Below are positions 43,080 through 57,300 of a DNA stretch of 64,000 nt, piece after piece. Each line of letters begins with the position of its first letter. Position 1 is the stretch's first letter. This DNA comes from Mya arenaria (lineage: Eukaryota > Mollusca > Bivalvia > Myida > Myidae): positions 8,945,001 to 9,009,000 of the forward strand of contig NC_069135.1 in the NCBI RefSeq assembly GCF_026914265.1, written 5' to 3'. The position numbers and the translations under genes are program-made. The notes below the pieces were generated by a model, which did no database searches, was not told the DNA's origin, and saw only the letters and a program-made list of their open reading frames with translations.

Positions 43080-43850
43080 TATAATGCGGCGTTCACACAG
43101 TGCCGATTATGGCTCCCGTTTGAGATCAGACCGCGCTACGACACGAAAAGCGAAAAAGTCGGATTACTATCCTCAATAATCTGGAATGTCCTATCATTGT
43201 CTGAACGCAGTCGTATATGTTCGTAACAGAGTCCTACGGATCGGGAATGGTCCAGAGAGGTCGGCCAAGCACTCCCGACAGTTAGGTGCGTCCTGTAACA
43301 TTCGGGAAACTCAGCCGATTTTGTCTAGTCGGATTACAATCGTGACTATGTCGTGACAGATTCTGCTGTATCGGATCAAAATCGTAACAATGTCCTGTGT
43401 TGTCTGGTCAGTGTCCTGTGGAACGGGCATGATCTGGAGAAATTTTGCATTGCCGTTTCTTGCTGATTGAGTCCAGATTGCGTCCAGATCTTGCCGTCAG
43501 CGTCGGTTCATTGTCTGGTCACTGTCTGATCTTTGTCGGAGCGCATTCGGGAGAATCGGGACGCTGTCGGGACAGATTTGGTCATTTTTTACCATGACAA
43601 AGATACAAATCGGATCAGAATCGGATTGAAAACGGGATAATCGGGACAAATTCTGCTGGAAACGGCTGGATCGGGACGCCTCCTGAACAGTTTCTGATTG
43701 TTGTCGTGATTAAATAAATATTTTAATAAAAAAGTTTGAATTTCCAGCCACGAATCACAGGATCTTGATCAGACTTTTGACACATTTTAATCGGAAATGG
43801 TCCTATCAAGGACGGCAGTAAAAATCCTGAATGTGTGACTTAGGCTTAAG
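43080..43850. repeat. GC-richer patch of recurring CGGGA / GTC words
   Basis: About 770 bp distinct from its AT-rich surroundings, with recurring words such as TCGGGAC, GACAGATTCTG, GATCGGGA and TGTCTGGTCA. It begins near CGGCGTTCACACAGTGCCGATTATG and fades near CCTGAATGTGTGACTTAGGC. I see no coding frame across it. It looks like one dispersed-repeat copy. Confidence 0.4.
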
Positions 43851-44440
43851 AAATTAGGGGAAAAGTTAGACAGTACAATAATCTTAAGGTTATATAACGT
43901 ACATTAACAGTATAAAATTTTAATGTGCATGCACCTCACTATTAAAGGGGGTATGCTCTCTGATAAATGTTTGAAAATGTAGACTGCTATTTCTGCATTT
44001 GGATGAATATAGAGAGACAAAGTTGACATAAAATTTTAGTACAAAAATGTCTGATTTTTGGGTAGTTTTTGGATTTTCTCTATTGGAGAAAAGGAAAATG
44101 CATAGGCCTTGGGCTTTCGGCCTAGCTGAAGTTACACCACTGTTCTGATCCTGACACTGGAAATATGTAACATAGATAATGTGTAATTTAGGCATTCCTT
44201 ATCAGCACTTACATGTATGAGATAGAGAGAAAGTGCGGTTCAAACCCTTGACCCAGATCCATGGTCCTATCTAACAACATTACATCCACTAGAAGTTATC
44301 CAGTATACTGGGCTCTTACAACGATGACTTTTGTGTAGGCAAAAAAAGTTGGTTTGGTTAGGGTTATATCCTTTTCAAAAACAGGTAGGGTAGGGAGACT
44401 TTTTTTATTTTTTATTAGGCTTTATGTAAGAACATAGTTG

Positions 44441-44563
44441 TCATCATTGGAGAATAGTGGTAATGTAATGTTCTGTATAAGTCATCATTGGAGAATAGTG
44501 GTAATGTAATGTTCTGTATAAGTCATCATTGGAGAATAGTGGTAATGTAATGTTCTGTATAAA
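44441..44563. repeat. 41 bp x 3 tandem repeat
   Basis: Three identical copies of a unit starting TCATCATTGGAGAATAGTGG, at 44441, 44482 and 44523. Confidence 0.9.
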
Positions 44564-45340
44564 GCTTGAAAGGGACTAGACATCAGATGGTCCCTCAATT
44601 GGCAAATACGGTTTATCCTCAAAACAAGCATAGAATTATCAATACAAATGAGTATGAGGCCAATAATACATGATTTACATGATCAAATGAATATTTGTTG
44701 GCTGTTGCAGCTGTGTTTAACTTTTCCCATTTAAAAAAAGCACATAAGGTTTTCCAAGATTAAAGTGTGTTTGTTTAGCATGTGGAGGTCAACACATAAT
44801 ATTACAGGTATATATACCGATGCTATTTTTAAATTTACTGGGATTCACACGGTTAACACTCAGTAAATTTTGAATTGGAAAAATACGCAAAAACTGCGAA
44901 AGATACATGTCATGATGTTCAACTTAAATCTTGCCTTAAGTTCATTCAACACAAACATATAGCAAAATATCAAAAGACTACATGAAGATTATTTCAATTT
45001 ATGATTAAGGTCTTTATTGACATAGGAAGTAGACCATGTTACAGTTGCGTAGTTATCAATATTCATTATTTGACTGATTTTTTTTTAGCAAAGTTGTCAT
45101 GCATTCTTTTTAAAAATTATAGAGACTGGCTCAAGTATATGGACCAGTGACATGGAAACCATTTGTCTAACAGTTGATTGTATACACTTGCTTAAACAAA
45201 TATTTTTGGTTTTTCCCACTGAATGCACTTATGTCTGAAGTTGCTAGCTCATGCTTTATGTGTACGCCATTAGAGACTGATAAATGAATTTTATTATATA
45301 AATCTATATTCCAGCAGCTCTGTGTCGATCCATTGTGAAG

Positions 45341-48300
45341 ATGTTCAGTGCTGCAGGGAAGATGGTCTCCTACTTGTTTGGAGGCTCTGATGACGCTGTA
45401 AAACCAGGTACATGTACATCCTGTTCATGTGTAAGTCTTATAGCACTTTTATGTAACAAGTCTGTTGACCCTCTTCGTCTATATTTCTGATTGATGTAAT
45501 GGATAGCATTTATTGTGTATTTTGCTTAAGGTTTAAATATTACTGAGTTGTCTGCCTTTTCATAAACTTAACATGCAGTTTCAGAACTATTTTGATTGAC
45601 GACACTATTTAGTCTTCATTAGCCCACAATTGATTTTATACACAAAAAAAACATTTACATGTTTTTTGTTTTTAGTACTTACCCTAAATAATTAAAAGTA
45701 AATTCAACCACGTCAACCAGAGTCATAGCTACTTAAAACAAGTGTTTTTGTTTTAAATATTTTAATAGTTCTTGTAACAAGTAAATACTTCCTAAAAAAT
45801 CCAGAAAGTGTCCCAGATTATGAAAACCCACATGAGCCAGATGTAGCAGTAAACCGTCGTGACTTTGAGGGCAAGGTAAGCCACGTGTTTAGTGGCCACG
45901 GGTTGGTGGATAGCGAGGTCTACTTCTCGTTTGATGACGTTCTTGGCGGGGCTCGACCTGGGGTTGGGCACAAAGTGCATGTTGTTGCCGTGCAGCAGCA
46001 CCATGGCGGGGGCTGGCATGCAGAACAGGTAATAGAACAATATGTATTCAATTCCATTCATAATGTTTGGTTTATGGTACAGTGATTTATGATTTTATTA
46101 TGTCTCCCCCTCTCTGGGGGAGACATATTGTTTTTGCCCTGTCCGGTAGTCCGTCAGTCCGTCCGTACGTCACACTTCGTTTCCGATCGATAACTGGAAA
46201 ACCGCATGACCTAGGATCACCAAACTTGGTAGAGAGGTTGGTCGTGAGGTGTAGAGGATCCCTATTGTTTTTGGGGTCACTAGGTCAAAGGTCAAGGTCG
46301 CGGCGACCCCCAATATAAAAAACATTTCTGCTCAAAATCTTGAGAACGGTTTGACCTAGGTTCACCAAACTTGGTAGGGAGGTTGGTCATGAGGTGTAGA
46401 AAATCCCTATTGTTTTTGGGGTCACTAGGTCAAAGGTCAAGGTCGCGGCGACCCCCAATGTAAAAAACATTTCCGCTCAATATCTTGAGAATGGTTTGAC
46501 CTAGGTTCACCAAACTTGGTAGGGAGGTTGGTCATGAGGTGTAGAGGATCCCTATTGTTTTGGGGGTCACTAGGTCAAAGGTCAAGGTCGCGGCGACCCC
46601 CAATATAAAAAACATTTCTGCTCAAAATCTTGAGAACGGTTTGACCTAGGTTCACCAAACTTGGTAGGGAGGTTGGTCATGAGGTGTAGAAGATCCCTAT
46701 TGTTTTTGGGGTCACTAGGTCAAAGGTCAAGGTCGCGGCGACCCCCAATGTAAAAAACATTTCCGCTCAATATCTTGAGAATGGTTTGACCTAGGTTCAC
46801 CAAACTTGGTAGGGAGGTTGATCATGAGGTTTAGAAAACTCCTATATTTTGGGGGGTCACAAGGTCAAAGGTCAACGTCGCTGTGACCTCTAATGTAAAA
46901 AAATATTTCCGTGCAATATCAGGAGAATGCTTTGATCTAGTTACATTTTATACCAGTTTGATTGATTGGAAGAACTGATAAGATGTCATAGTATAGCCAT
47001 GGACAGGATTCTGTGTTTATAAAAAAAAGTCTCCTTAAAGCTTCAACTGAATTTATTATGTCTCCCCAATTAATGGGGAGACATATTGTTTTTGCCCTGT
47101 CCGTCAGTACATCCGTCACACTTCGTTTCTGCTCAATAACTAAAGAACGCTTGCACTCAGGAACTTTATACTTGGTATGCTAGTTGGTCATGACTAGTAG
47201 ATGACCCCTATTGATTTTGAGATCAATAGGTCAAAGGTCAAGGTCGCAGTAGATATATTCACTATTTAATACAGGTGAATAAACCAAACTTCACTGTTGG
47301 TTTGTCTCCTGTCCATAATTACAAATTTCATGTCCATCTTTTTTTTTCTCAGATACGACCACACAATAGGGGAGACAAGCGCTTTTTCAAAAAAGTAATC
47401 TCTAGTTTTTTTACTTTAAAGTACATATACATACATGATGATCTTTTTATATTCTTTTAAATATTTTTAATAAAAATATTTTTGAATGTATGAATGTAAA
47501 TTTTCCTTTATTTGAGATAGCTGCATAATATCTTCCCATATGAGTAATTCATAGTTAAATTCATAACTAACATTACTACATGTATATAACTATAAATACA
47601 GTTTTTATAGATAACTACTTGAAATCTGCAGTTAACAGTGGTAACGGATTGGGAGGAAGGTGATGATGACATAGCGGAGACAGACAACAGTAGACCATCC
47701 GAGGTAGTTGGGACCGTCACATACTCGAGTGGCCAGACTGGTAACATCAACAACCACATTTTCTACGATCTAGCCGAGTGTAAATGTGGGGCGTTCAGGC
47801 CGGGTAAAGGTGACTGGGTCAAGGTCACTGTGAAATATGAAGGGGATAATGTGAATGATGTGGTTGTTACCAATATTCAACATCTGAGGGTGAAAGGTAC
47901 ACTTTTGTCTTGCTCTTTGTTTTTGATAAGATTTTCTTTGATCAATAATGTTGATATAGTTTACATGATTATAATGTTAGTTGATTTCTCTGCAGTGACT
48001 TTACTTTTTGTTTGCAGCTTTCTCAGTGTAAGTGTAAATGTAATTCTCTACTTCTTTTGGCTGAAAGTTTATTTATATTTCACTTTATATATACCGGTAG
48101 TTCACTAGTTTTGTACAGATTTTGTTGGCATACCATACCACCATTTTTCTTTTCAATTAACTTTTTCTCACTCATTAAGCTTATATACACATTATGTACA
48201 GAGACAGAAGGAGTGATATCTGGGGAGCTTGGTGACCATGGGTACATTGATGGTGAGGTGTTTTATGCACGTGACTCCCTGCAGGATGGGTACCGGCCCC

Positions 48301-51300
48301 GCAAGTGGGAACCAGTGCACTACGTTGCTGTGGAGAGTCAGCAGGGACGGTGTTCATGGAGAGCTGTATCAGTACAACCATCAGACAAACCCCACATTGC
48401 AAAGTAAGGAAAGATTTCTAGTCAATGTCAAATGTACATGATTCGTTACCTTTATGCAAGAACTCAATATCTGCATCTATTTACGGTATGTATGCAATTG
48501 CATAAAGGTATTGAATTATGTTTTCGGTCTTGGTCATTCTTGAAGACAAGTGTGTTTTAAAGATGTAGTGTTTATTAAGCAACATATATTTCTAAAATGT
48601 TGCAAGAAGTTGACTATTGTCATATTACTAATAAACTTTTTTAACTGTTATTGCTCATTCAAATTTTTGTCACATGTACTTATTCCCTGCTGCCAGGTGG
48701 ATACATGTCTACCTGCATATATCTTTCATCTTCTTCATAGTGATAAAAAACTATACCTTCTATCCTTAAACCTTAAATGAATATGATCACTATCTTAAAG
48801 CTGCCTTAATTACAAAGTGATAAATCAGCCTGCATTTTGGTCCGTCCATATTTCATTCAATTGTCCAAATGTTCCTGACCATATGGCGCTGATAGGGGAT
48901 AATATTTGACAAACTTTTCTTGTTATGTTTTGCTTTCATAGTATCAAGGTGTTACAAGGCCCACTTCAGCGCTCCTTCACTAAAGAGCTCCTGGCTAACA
49001 AGGAGGGGATCAGTGTCACAGAGAAGACAGATTTTGGTTCTGTTGCCGTGGGAACCAGCAGGAAGCTGGTAGTCTGGGTGAAGAACAATGGAGACAAACC
49101 ACAGAAGTTTGTCCGTTGTCACCTGACAGCTGCCAGCTCACAGATGTCCATTAAAGATATCCGGTTGCTAAAGGTAAGGATTCAATTTTTACGTTATTTC
49201 ACCATGTTAATTAATCCCCCGCCACAGAGTGGGGAGGGGATTATAGGAATGCAAAAAAACAAACGTAAAAGTATACTAAAAATAAACGGTGGGGAATATA
49301 GCCGCACTTTGGACTGTCTTGTTGTAATATATGTTCATCTCTTCTTCATAAGCAGTGTTATGTTGTACAACAAGTATGTTCTGTGAAAAGTACCTTTTCA
49401 TTTTAATTTTAAAAGATAAATTATATACCACATACAATTTAATTGTAGTCAAAATCTCTATTTTTAAGATTGTTTAGTAGTATCATATCATTTAAATGAT
49501 GTTTACTACAAGGGTTTCAGTATTGGTGGCAATGACATGTTTGAATGCTTCAAATCATGAGAGTTTTTCATGACACAAATGATCCCCATGTTCTATAAAC
49601 AGTTAGATGTAATTCCCTGTATTCCAGGAAGTCGGAGGGAGGACTATGGACGACCTTGTGACAGGGGAGGTAACACTGTATCCAGCCATGTCCCTGTACG
49701 TCAGCCTGCACATTGAGGCCAGGTAGGTTACCTGCTGACATTTTCTTGATTCATTTAAAAGCTTCATATAAACTATTTAAGACATTTTTAGGTTGACATA
49801 AAAAAATTAGCAAAATTTTTGGATTAGTCTTAACAGAAATTTCTGGGATATTTGTATATATTTTAGATATTCAATGCTTGATATAAGCCTTTGGTTATAG
49901 AACTAAATATACACAAAACAGACCAATTATTTTAGGTCCCAAGGTCAAGAGAAGCCGCTGATGGTGTTCACATTTGAGGAGTTCAAGATTGGCCGTTATG
50001 TGACTGCCAGCGTCACTGATCCCTTGGTCGGGCTTGTAGAGATGGGCGCAGCATTTAAGCAGGAGGGAACCAGGGAGGGGTACCAGAGATATAAGGCCAC
50101 AGTGGAGTCCCAGGCAACACCTTGGACCCTCCCCGGACAGAGGCCATCTAGGTTGGAGAGTTAAGATTCCTTGATGTCTTAAAATCAATGTTATGCCGGT
50201 TGCCAAGATCTTTTCCTAGAGATGATGATATTTATTTTCTGAGCACTACCAATATTCATTTTTGCAAGATTTAAATGTTGTTATAATATTTAAATAATAA
50301 TTCAAATCTTAATAATAGTTCAAAGAAGACAGAGCTAATAGTTGATTATACAACCTATCACAACACCTTTTCAATGTGCTTGTTTGACTTTGCAAATTTA
50401 AACTACAGGGCCAATAAGAGAACTGTGCAGTACCCAAACCACCTGCCCCAGTATTCTGTACCATCAAATCTCCAAGAGGCCACATTGGATCCAGACAGGA
50501 TAACCCAGCTTGTGCCTGTACTGGACCAGGTCAGTTTAGCAATAGACACAGCTATGCTTCTATAAGTTGTAAGCTTTCGTTCCAATCAAGGTGAATAAAT
50601 TAGATTAATCTAAATGATTGCCTTGTTTCAGGAACTGTGTATGGGAAACTATCGAGAGAGGCTGGGCACGCTGTTACACCTGGAGGAAATCCAAATGGAC
50701 ATCGACATCCGCGAGTTCGACCTGCACAGGGTACTCATATACATTCTCAGTAAAGTAGTCTGCTTATTCAGTTTTATTGGATGTTATTGTGATCTAGGAC
50801 CATGACACATCATTACTAGTCTAGGTTGCCCTGAACCAGCATATCAATTCCATTTTTTTCAGTGTATTTAGGTAAAAGGTCAAGGTCACCAACATAATTT
50901 TTTAAAAAGTATTGTCCAAATTACGTATATGCCAGATTTCTGAGAGGCTACCCAGGTGATTTAGGTCTGAATTCCAGAGGATTTAATATTACACCAGGGG
51001 ATTTTTATGCAGCAATGTTAAGCACAATATTGATATATTCGAATAAATACAGAATTAATGTTTACAATCTTTTTTGCTCTAATTTACATACAAGATAAAA
51101 ATAAAAAGCGTATTATAAAATCATCATCATGTCGATTCATTGCTTAAATATTTAATACATAAGTATTATATGATGAAAAAACTCATGGAAACACATGCAT
51201 CTAGAACCCTAAAATCAAAAAAGTATTTAACACACGATATAATAAATACACAGCACTAGAATGCTTTAATATAAATTTTCACCCAAAGCATTTGAAACGT

Positions 51301-54300
51301 ACAAAATAAATAACTAAGTTTCAAATTTTAATGACATCTTTGGCATATGATATGCATGGGATGAAAACAAATGAAAAAATAGAAAAAAAACAGTTTATAT
51401 ATTTTGTATATATTTTATATATATGAATATTTAAAGCTATAAAACAAAGACAATATTGAAGGACAAAGACCACTGAACAAGGCTTGTACAAAACGATATG
51501 TCGTGTTAAATAATCCCTGTTTCATGGAGACCAGACTAAGTGAAGTAAGAATAATCAATCATTTGCTAAAACTGTCCAGGCAAATTTGAATTTTAGTCTT
51601 CGAAATACTGTCAAATCATCGTGTACAAACTAAATATCATAGACATCTAAACCTGTCATTCCACTGTGTGACATCAGATAGTATGATTCAAGGCAACATT
51701 TTTGGGCTGTTTATCACGTAATGGGACATTATATAACTACATATCATGATTCCACAACAATTTTTTTCCATATACTAGTAAAGCTAAATATCCTTTACTT
51801 AATATGGAACCTTATTATAAACCATCTCCATGGCCCAGTGGTTAAGGCTTCCGCCTACAGAGCTGGAGGTCATGGGTTCGATCCCTGGCAGCGTCATACC
51901 GAAAGATGTTAAAAGTTGGTACAAGAAGCTCCCTTGCCTGGCGCTTGGCATTTAAAGGGTAGTGCTTGGAAAAGTGGTGTACTCAGTACTGGTTTAACCC
52001 AGGAAAGTTGTACCCTGTGTATCGGTGCTTTACACCGAGCACGTAAAAGAACCAAGGGGTCTCTTAGAAAAATAGCTAGGGTATCGCACTCGGACTTCCT
52101 TGTATCTCACCACTGTCTCTTCGGCGTGCTGTCCCTTCAGCAAAAACAAAGGAGCCCGTTGGAAATAAGTGCTTGCACTTTCACGGGTTATCCTTGACCG
52201 CAAGGTCTAAAGAAATACACAGACAGGATATTTATCTTTGCTAGTATGTAGAAATATTATCAAATTTGTTGCGTACAGAAATTTTCAGACAGACCTCTGG
52301 GATTACTACCTGTTTCAGCATCCACTTCACCATACATACATGTTGTGCTTGTCTCTGATGTCAGGTGTGCATGCGCCGTGTTGGGGAGTACCTGGGGCTT
52401 CAGGTTCCTGGCCTAGCAGAGGGGCGGCCGTCTGTGTTGATAGGGGACAGTGTTTACCTCACTGATCCAGCTGACCCAGATGGGCCCTGCTTTGAGGGCT
52501 TTGTTCATGAGGTAGGGTGTACACTAGCTCAATTTTGAATGTATCACTGACATGAAGACACTAGAGTCCTTTTTATACGGCTCTTTCAAAACAACGCAAC
52601 ATATTCTAGCTTTTAATACCTGTAGCATACAGGAGGTGTCGTGTATGTTTTCTGCACAATTACTTTGGAAGCCTTTGTCCAATCATCACCGAACTTGGTC
52701 AGAATGTGTATGGGCATAATATCTTGCACAAATTTGATAACCAGCCACTTTGCTTAAGTCACTTGATAGTTATCACTCTTTAATTATAGAAATTACCTAA
52801 AATTGGTCTTGTCTGCTCGCTAACTTTAGAAGCCTTTGTCCAATTATCCTCAAATTGTTTCTCCATGTGTATGTGCATATTATCTTAGACAAGTTCAATA
52901 ACCAGTCATATTGCTGTAGTTTCTATGTCCAATCATCACCAAATTTTGTCAGAATGTGTATGGGCATAATATCTCCAACAAGTTTGATAATTACTTAATT
53001 AGCCATGTTAGATCTGTCACTTAAGAGTAATCTCCCTTGAATTAGCATGAACTGTCTTTATAGTGTACGCTTTCTAAATATGGCGAAATGTACAACCACT
53101 TATCACCAAACTTGTGCTAAAATTAGGACAGGCATATTTTGTGGCAGTTGGCGCTCATGTAATAGACAAAATCAAACAAGTATGGTTTTCATTTTTAATC
53201 GTTAAGAGAAAATGCTCTTTGACGTGCTCAAGAGAGGCAGAAAGGCAGACCACTGCACTAACTCATCATTTTAGGTTTGTTTAAGAAGTAGATATCTGTT
53301 TCCTCTACTGTACCCTTGATTTAAGACTGAATAAAATTTCATCTATACATTGCATGCTTTTGTTCACATGTACATTGAATTTTATTTGAATGCTTCATTT
53401 TTTACTTGAAGTATTTATAAGATTACTGTTTAATATAACCTCCTTTGTTAATACACTTTATTATATGAATGTTTTCAGACATTTAAGGATGAAGTGTTGC
53501 TGAAGTTCAACCCAAATTTCCAAAGGTCATACACAGGGAAAGATTACAATGTGGTGTTCACATTCAACAGGTGTGAGCCTCTCAAACTTAGTTATGTCCC
53601 TCCCTATACATGATATCAAAATGCATTCTTTTGATGTTGAAAAATGTTGAAAATTTAATAATTAGCCATTCTTATACGCCCATTTATATATCACCACTAA
53701 GATTGGTCATAATGTGTACTGGCATAATGTTTCCGACAAGTTTGATAACCACCCATATCGCTCTCGTCACATGAGAGTTATCGCCCTTCAATTACATAAA
53801 TTACCTCGAATCATTTTTTCCAATCAATAACTTTTAAAACCTTTCAAATATCACCAAATTTCATCAGAATGTGTGTTGGCATAACATCTCAGAATTTTTT
53901 TAAATACCCAGCCATATTGCTCTAGTCACTCAAGAGTTATCACCCTTTAATTATAGAAATTACCTCAAATGAGTCTTTTTCGATCAATAACTTTAAAAGC
54001 CTTTTCCAATCATCACCAAATCAGATTGTGTATGGGCAGAGTATCTTGGTCTGCCACTCCAGAGTTATGACCTTTTAATTGGCAAAAGCTGTATTTACCG
54101 TGTCTGCTCTCTAAATTTGGGTTAACATATAACCAATTATCACCTAACTTGGTGTCCTGAATGAAGACTGCCGTATTTTGTGACAGTGGGCGCTATTGTT
54201 ATTCTTTTTAACTTTTTATATTTTGAAATACAACCATAAAGCATGTTATTAAAATCAAAGCTGTTTAGTCTTTATTATACCGAAAAAAAAACATTGATAA

Positions 54301-57300
54301 AATTTAATGTTACTTTTATTTTAAAGAGGGTCTTTGAGGAAGTGTCACAGAGCTACAGAAATGGCCAAAGGATTAGGAGAAAAAAGTGAGGATTTATTTT
54401 AAGTTAAAAGAAAGTGTTTCAATCATTGACCTGTGGGAATTTTAAAAATAGGATTTGAGTCATATATATATTTCACTTGATTTAATTGAATTATATAGAT
54501 TTAATTTTGATGTGCTATTCTGAACAGTTAAGCCTTTTAAACGTCTAATGCAATATGCAACTGAACTGATTTTGTTATATATATATATACTATTAAAAGT
54601 GAACAGAAATGAGTACAAATGGTTTCAGCTTAAAAATGAATTGAATTTTCCTTTTACTATATAACAGCACTGTTCCCAGCCCATCTCCAAGCTCGGCCAG
54701 CCCAATGGTTGTCCCAGAAAGTAAAGTGGTTCAACCAGCAGCTTAACGCCCGACAGCGGGCTGCAGTTACCCGGATTCTCCAGGGACAGGGGAGACCACT
54801 CCCCTATATACTGTTTGGACCACCAGGTTCATGAGCTAACTCTTATTGACTGTTGTCAAATTCTTTCTTATGGGGTTGAGGGTGGGGGACTTAAATTTCT
54901 GCAGTTACACCTATTGAACATAGATAAATCTGGCTACATGTGAAAGTTAACAGTACATGGTGGAACAACTTAAACAGCATGAACTTGCAACATGAGCAAA
55001 GTATGTTTAGGTAACAACATGCTTGACTGAAAATGGGAGCTTACAGACATGGTCGACTGGCTGAAGAAAAACTGAGATTAAACCTTCTTTTTGGGGATAA
55101 CTAGAAAGCTCATCCAGATTTACAGGATTTGTCTTATGCCACTAGATGTCAGGCCTCATCACCAATTAGCTCCTTAGCAATGATAGAGAACATCGTTTAC
55201 ATGATTCATGTATACATACAATATCAAGTTGTACATGTGTATATTATATCACTATAGGTGTTCTTTGTAGACAAGTGTAAACAAGTTGATCATCCATATG
55301 ATGAAATTACATAATAGAGCAAACTTTCACCATTAACATATACTTGTAAATTTTAACAATCAATCAAAATGATGTTCCCCGAAGCTGAATACCTTTACAT
55401 TCATATGTGCACAAATCACTCCTGCTAATAAAACACCACCTCTTATTCGTAGAAAATTATGTTATACATGGCAATACATTACCTGCTTTCTGATTCTGCA
55501 TATTTATAACATATTAATTTTTTTATCCATATGATATTCAATGATTGGGCTTCATTCTAGGTACAGGTAAGACGGTGACAGTGGTGGAAGCCATACTTCA
55601 GGTGTTCTCCCAGATGCCGTACAGTCGCATCATAGCCTGTACACCCTCCAACAGTGCTGCTGATCTCATTGTATGTGAGCATTCTCTCATTGGACTTTTA
55701 TCGTTTCGAAGTTGAGAAACACATGTATACATATGTACATTCTTCACAGACATTATTTAGAGCCTACATGAATCGTTGGATTTAATCATTTGTACATTGT
55801 AACATGGTTTTAATGGTTGACTTTACTAACAAATAGCTATTAAATGGAAATGAAAGGAAATTAGATGCCTAAAATTTATAAATGTTGGAAATATCATTTA
55901 TGTATATTTTTAAACTGTTTAAACAACACCAGTTCTGTACTCATAGACATGTTGGTTTCAGGCTCAGAGGTTACATGAGAGTGGTCTACTGAAGACTGGA
56001 GACATGGTCAGACTCAATGCAATGCAAAGGTCTGATGAGGTATACTGTCATTTAACAACACTGAATTTGATTGTAAAGTTGCAACAAGCTGGTTTATTTT
56101 CTAACCCTTCATTCTGGTTTCTTAATTATTTGTTTTATTTCATACATGCAAGACATAATACAAATTATTTATTATTTTACCCCAACAAACAAATTTGGGT
56201 GTGTTGTGGTGGTAAATGGGAGTGGCAGTCAGATATTTTTCCAAGACAATTACTCGTGAAAGGATCCATGAATTTAATTAATATTTGGTACACATGTTAA
56301 TGGCAAAAAAAAGAGGTCAAGTTCCACTTTTGTTACAATTCACTAATGTTTGACAAATAGTTATGGCCAAAAGAATAAATAACCATTTCTGTGTCCAGGC
56401 AAATGGTAGTTTTTTTATCTCTCACGTGACTTGAATTTCTTTGAAAACCCTAGCTAGCTAAAAGACTTTTTATAAAGTCCCTGCAAGTTGCTCATGTTTA
56501 TTGAAAAAAAATTGTTTTACATATTGCAAGTGAATATGTTTATAAATTTTCTTTTAACCTATGAACACTTTCTTCTGCCACCATGGTGAGTGCCATTTGT
56601 GTATTTCAGTCAATCCCAGACTGTATCCGACCCTACTGTACAGTAGGGGATGACATAGACCTTGCATCCCGATATCGTGTGCTCGTGAGCACGTGCGTCA
56701 GTGCTGGGGTCATGTACTCCCTCGGCATCAAGGCAGGCCACTTCACACATGTCTTTATTGATGAGGTATGTAAGATGTATCAGCCAAAGGGTTTTGTAAG
56801 AAAAAACGCTTTATATTTTGCATTCTATAAAGAAAACAATGACAATATTAAGACTTTCACAGGCGATCGGGCTTCATGTGCAGATGAATTGGCCCCTTTA
56901 TTTCTATATAAAACTTGAGTAAACTATTCTTGTTTGTCGGACTCCTCTCACACCATTTGGAGGAACGCCTTTCACAGATATCACGTGCAGATGACCAAAA
57001 GGAAGGATTTTGTGCTGTGTCCATTTTTATTCTTAATTAAGGCTAGTTATTTAGCTCTTTCTGTATAGAATATTGTGAAAAGTTATTGTGTGTTGAACTC
57101 CTCATAAACCTTTTGGAGGATCATAGCTGACAAGTCATTCTGTGCAGATGATTGTAAACAAAGGATTTTGTTCTGCACACTTGCTGAATAGAATTATAGA
57201 ACTTAAAGGCCCTTTGTTTTTTTCTCTTGTAGTAATATCAAGTTAAATTAGAGAACACATTACTTTAAAAATGGCACTCATGTAAAAAATAATCATGTTG

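Larger units (their letters stand above)
42389..45314. other. Intergenic DNA between TSR2 and MOV10L1
   Basis: No coding exon recognised. The region holds the unusual patch at 43080-43850 and a 41 bp tandem repeat. The promoter and any non-coding first exon of MOV10L1 should lie here, but no core-promoter element stands out. Confidence 0.5.

Noticed and set aside
51820..51900. A genuine tRNA gene.
   Set aside because: A and B boxes are present, but the acceptor stem does not pair well and a typical SINE body follows directly.
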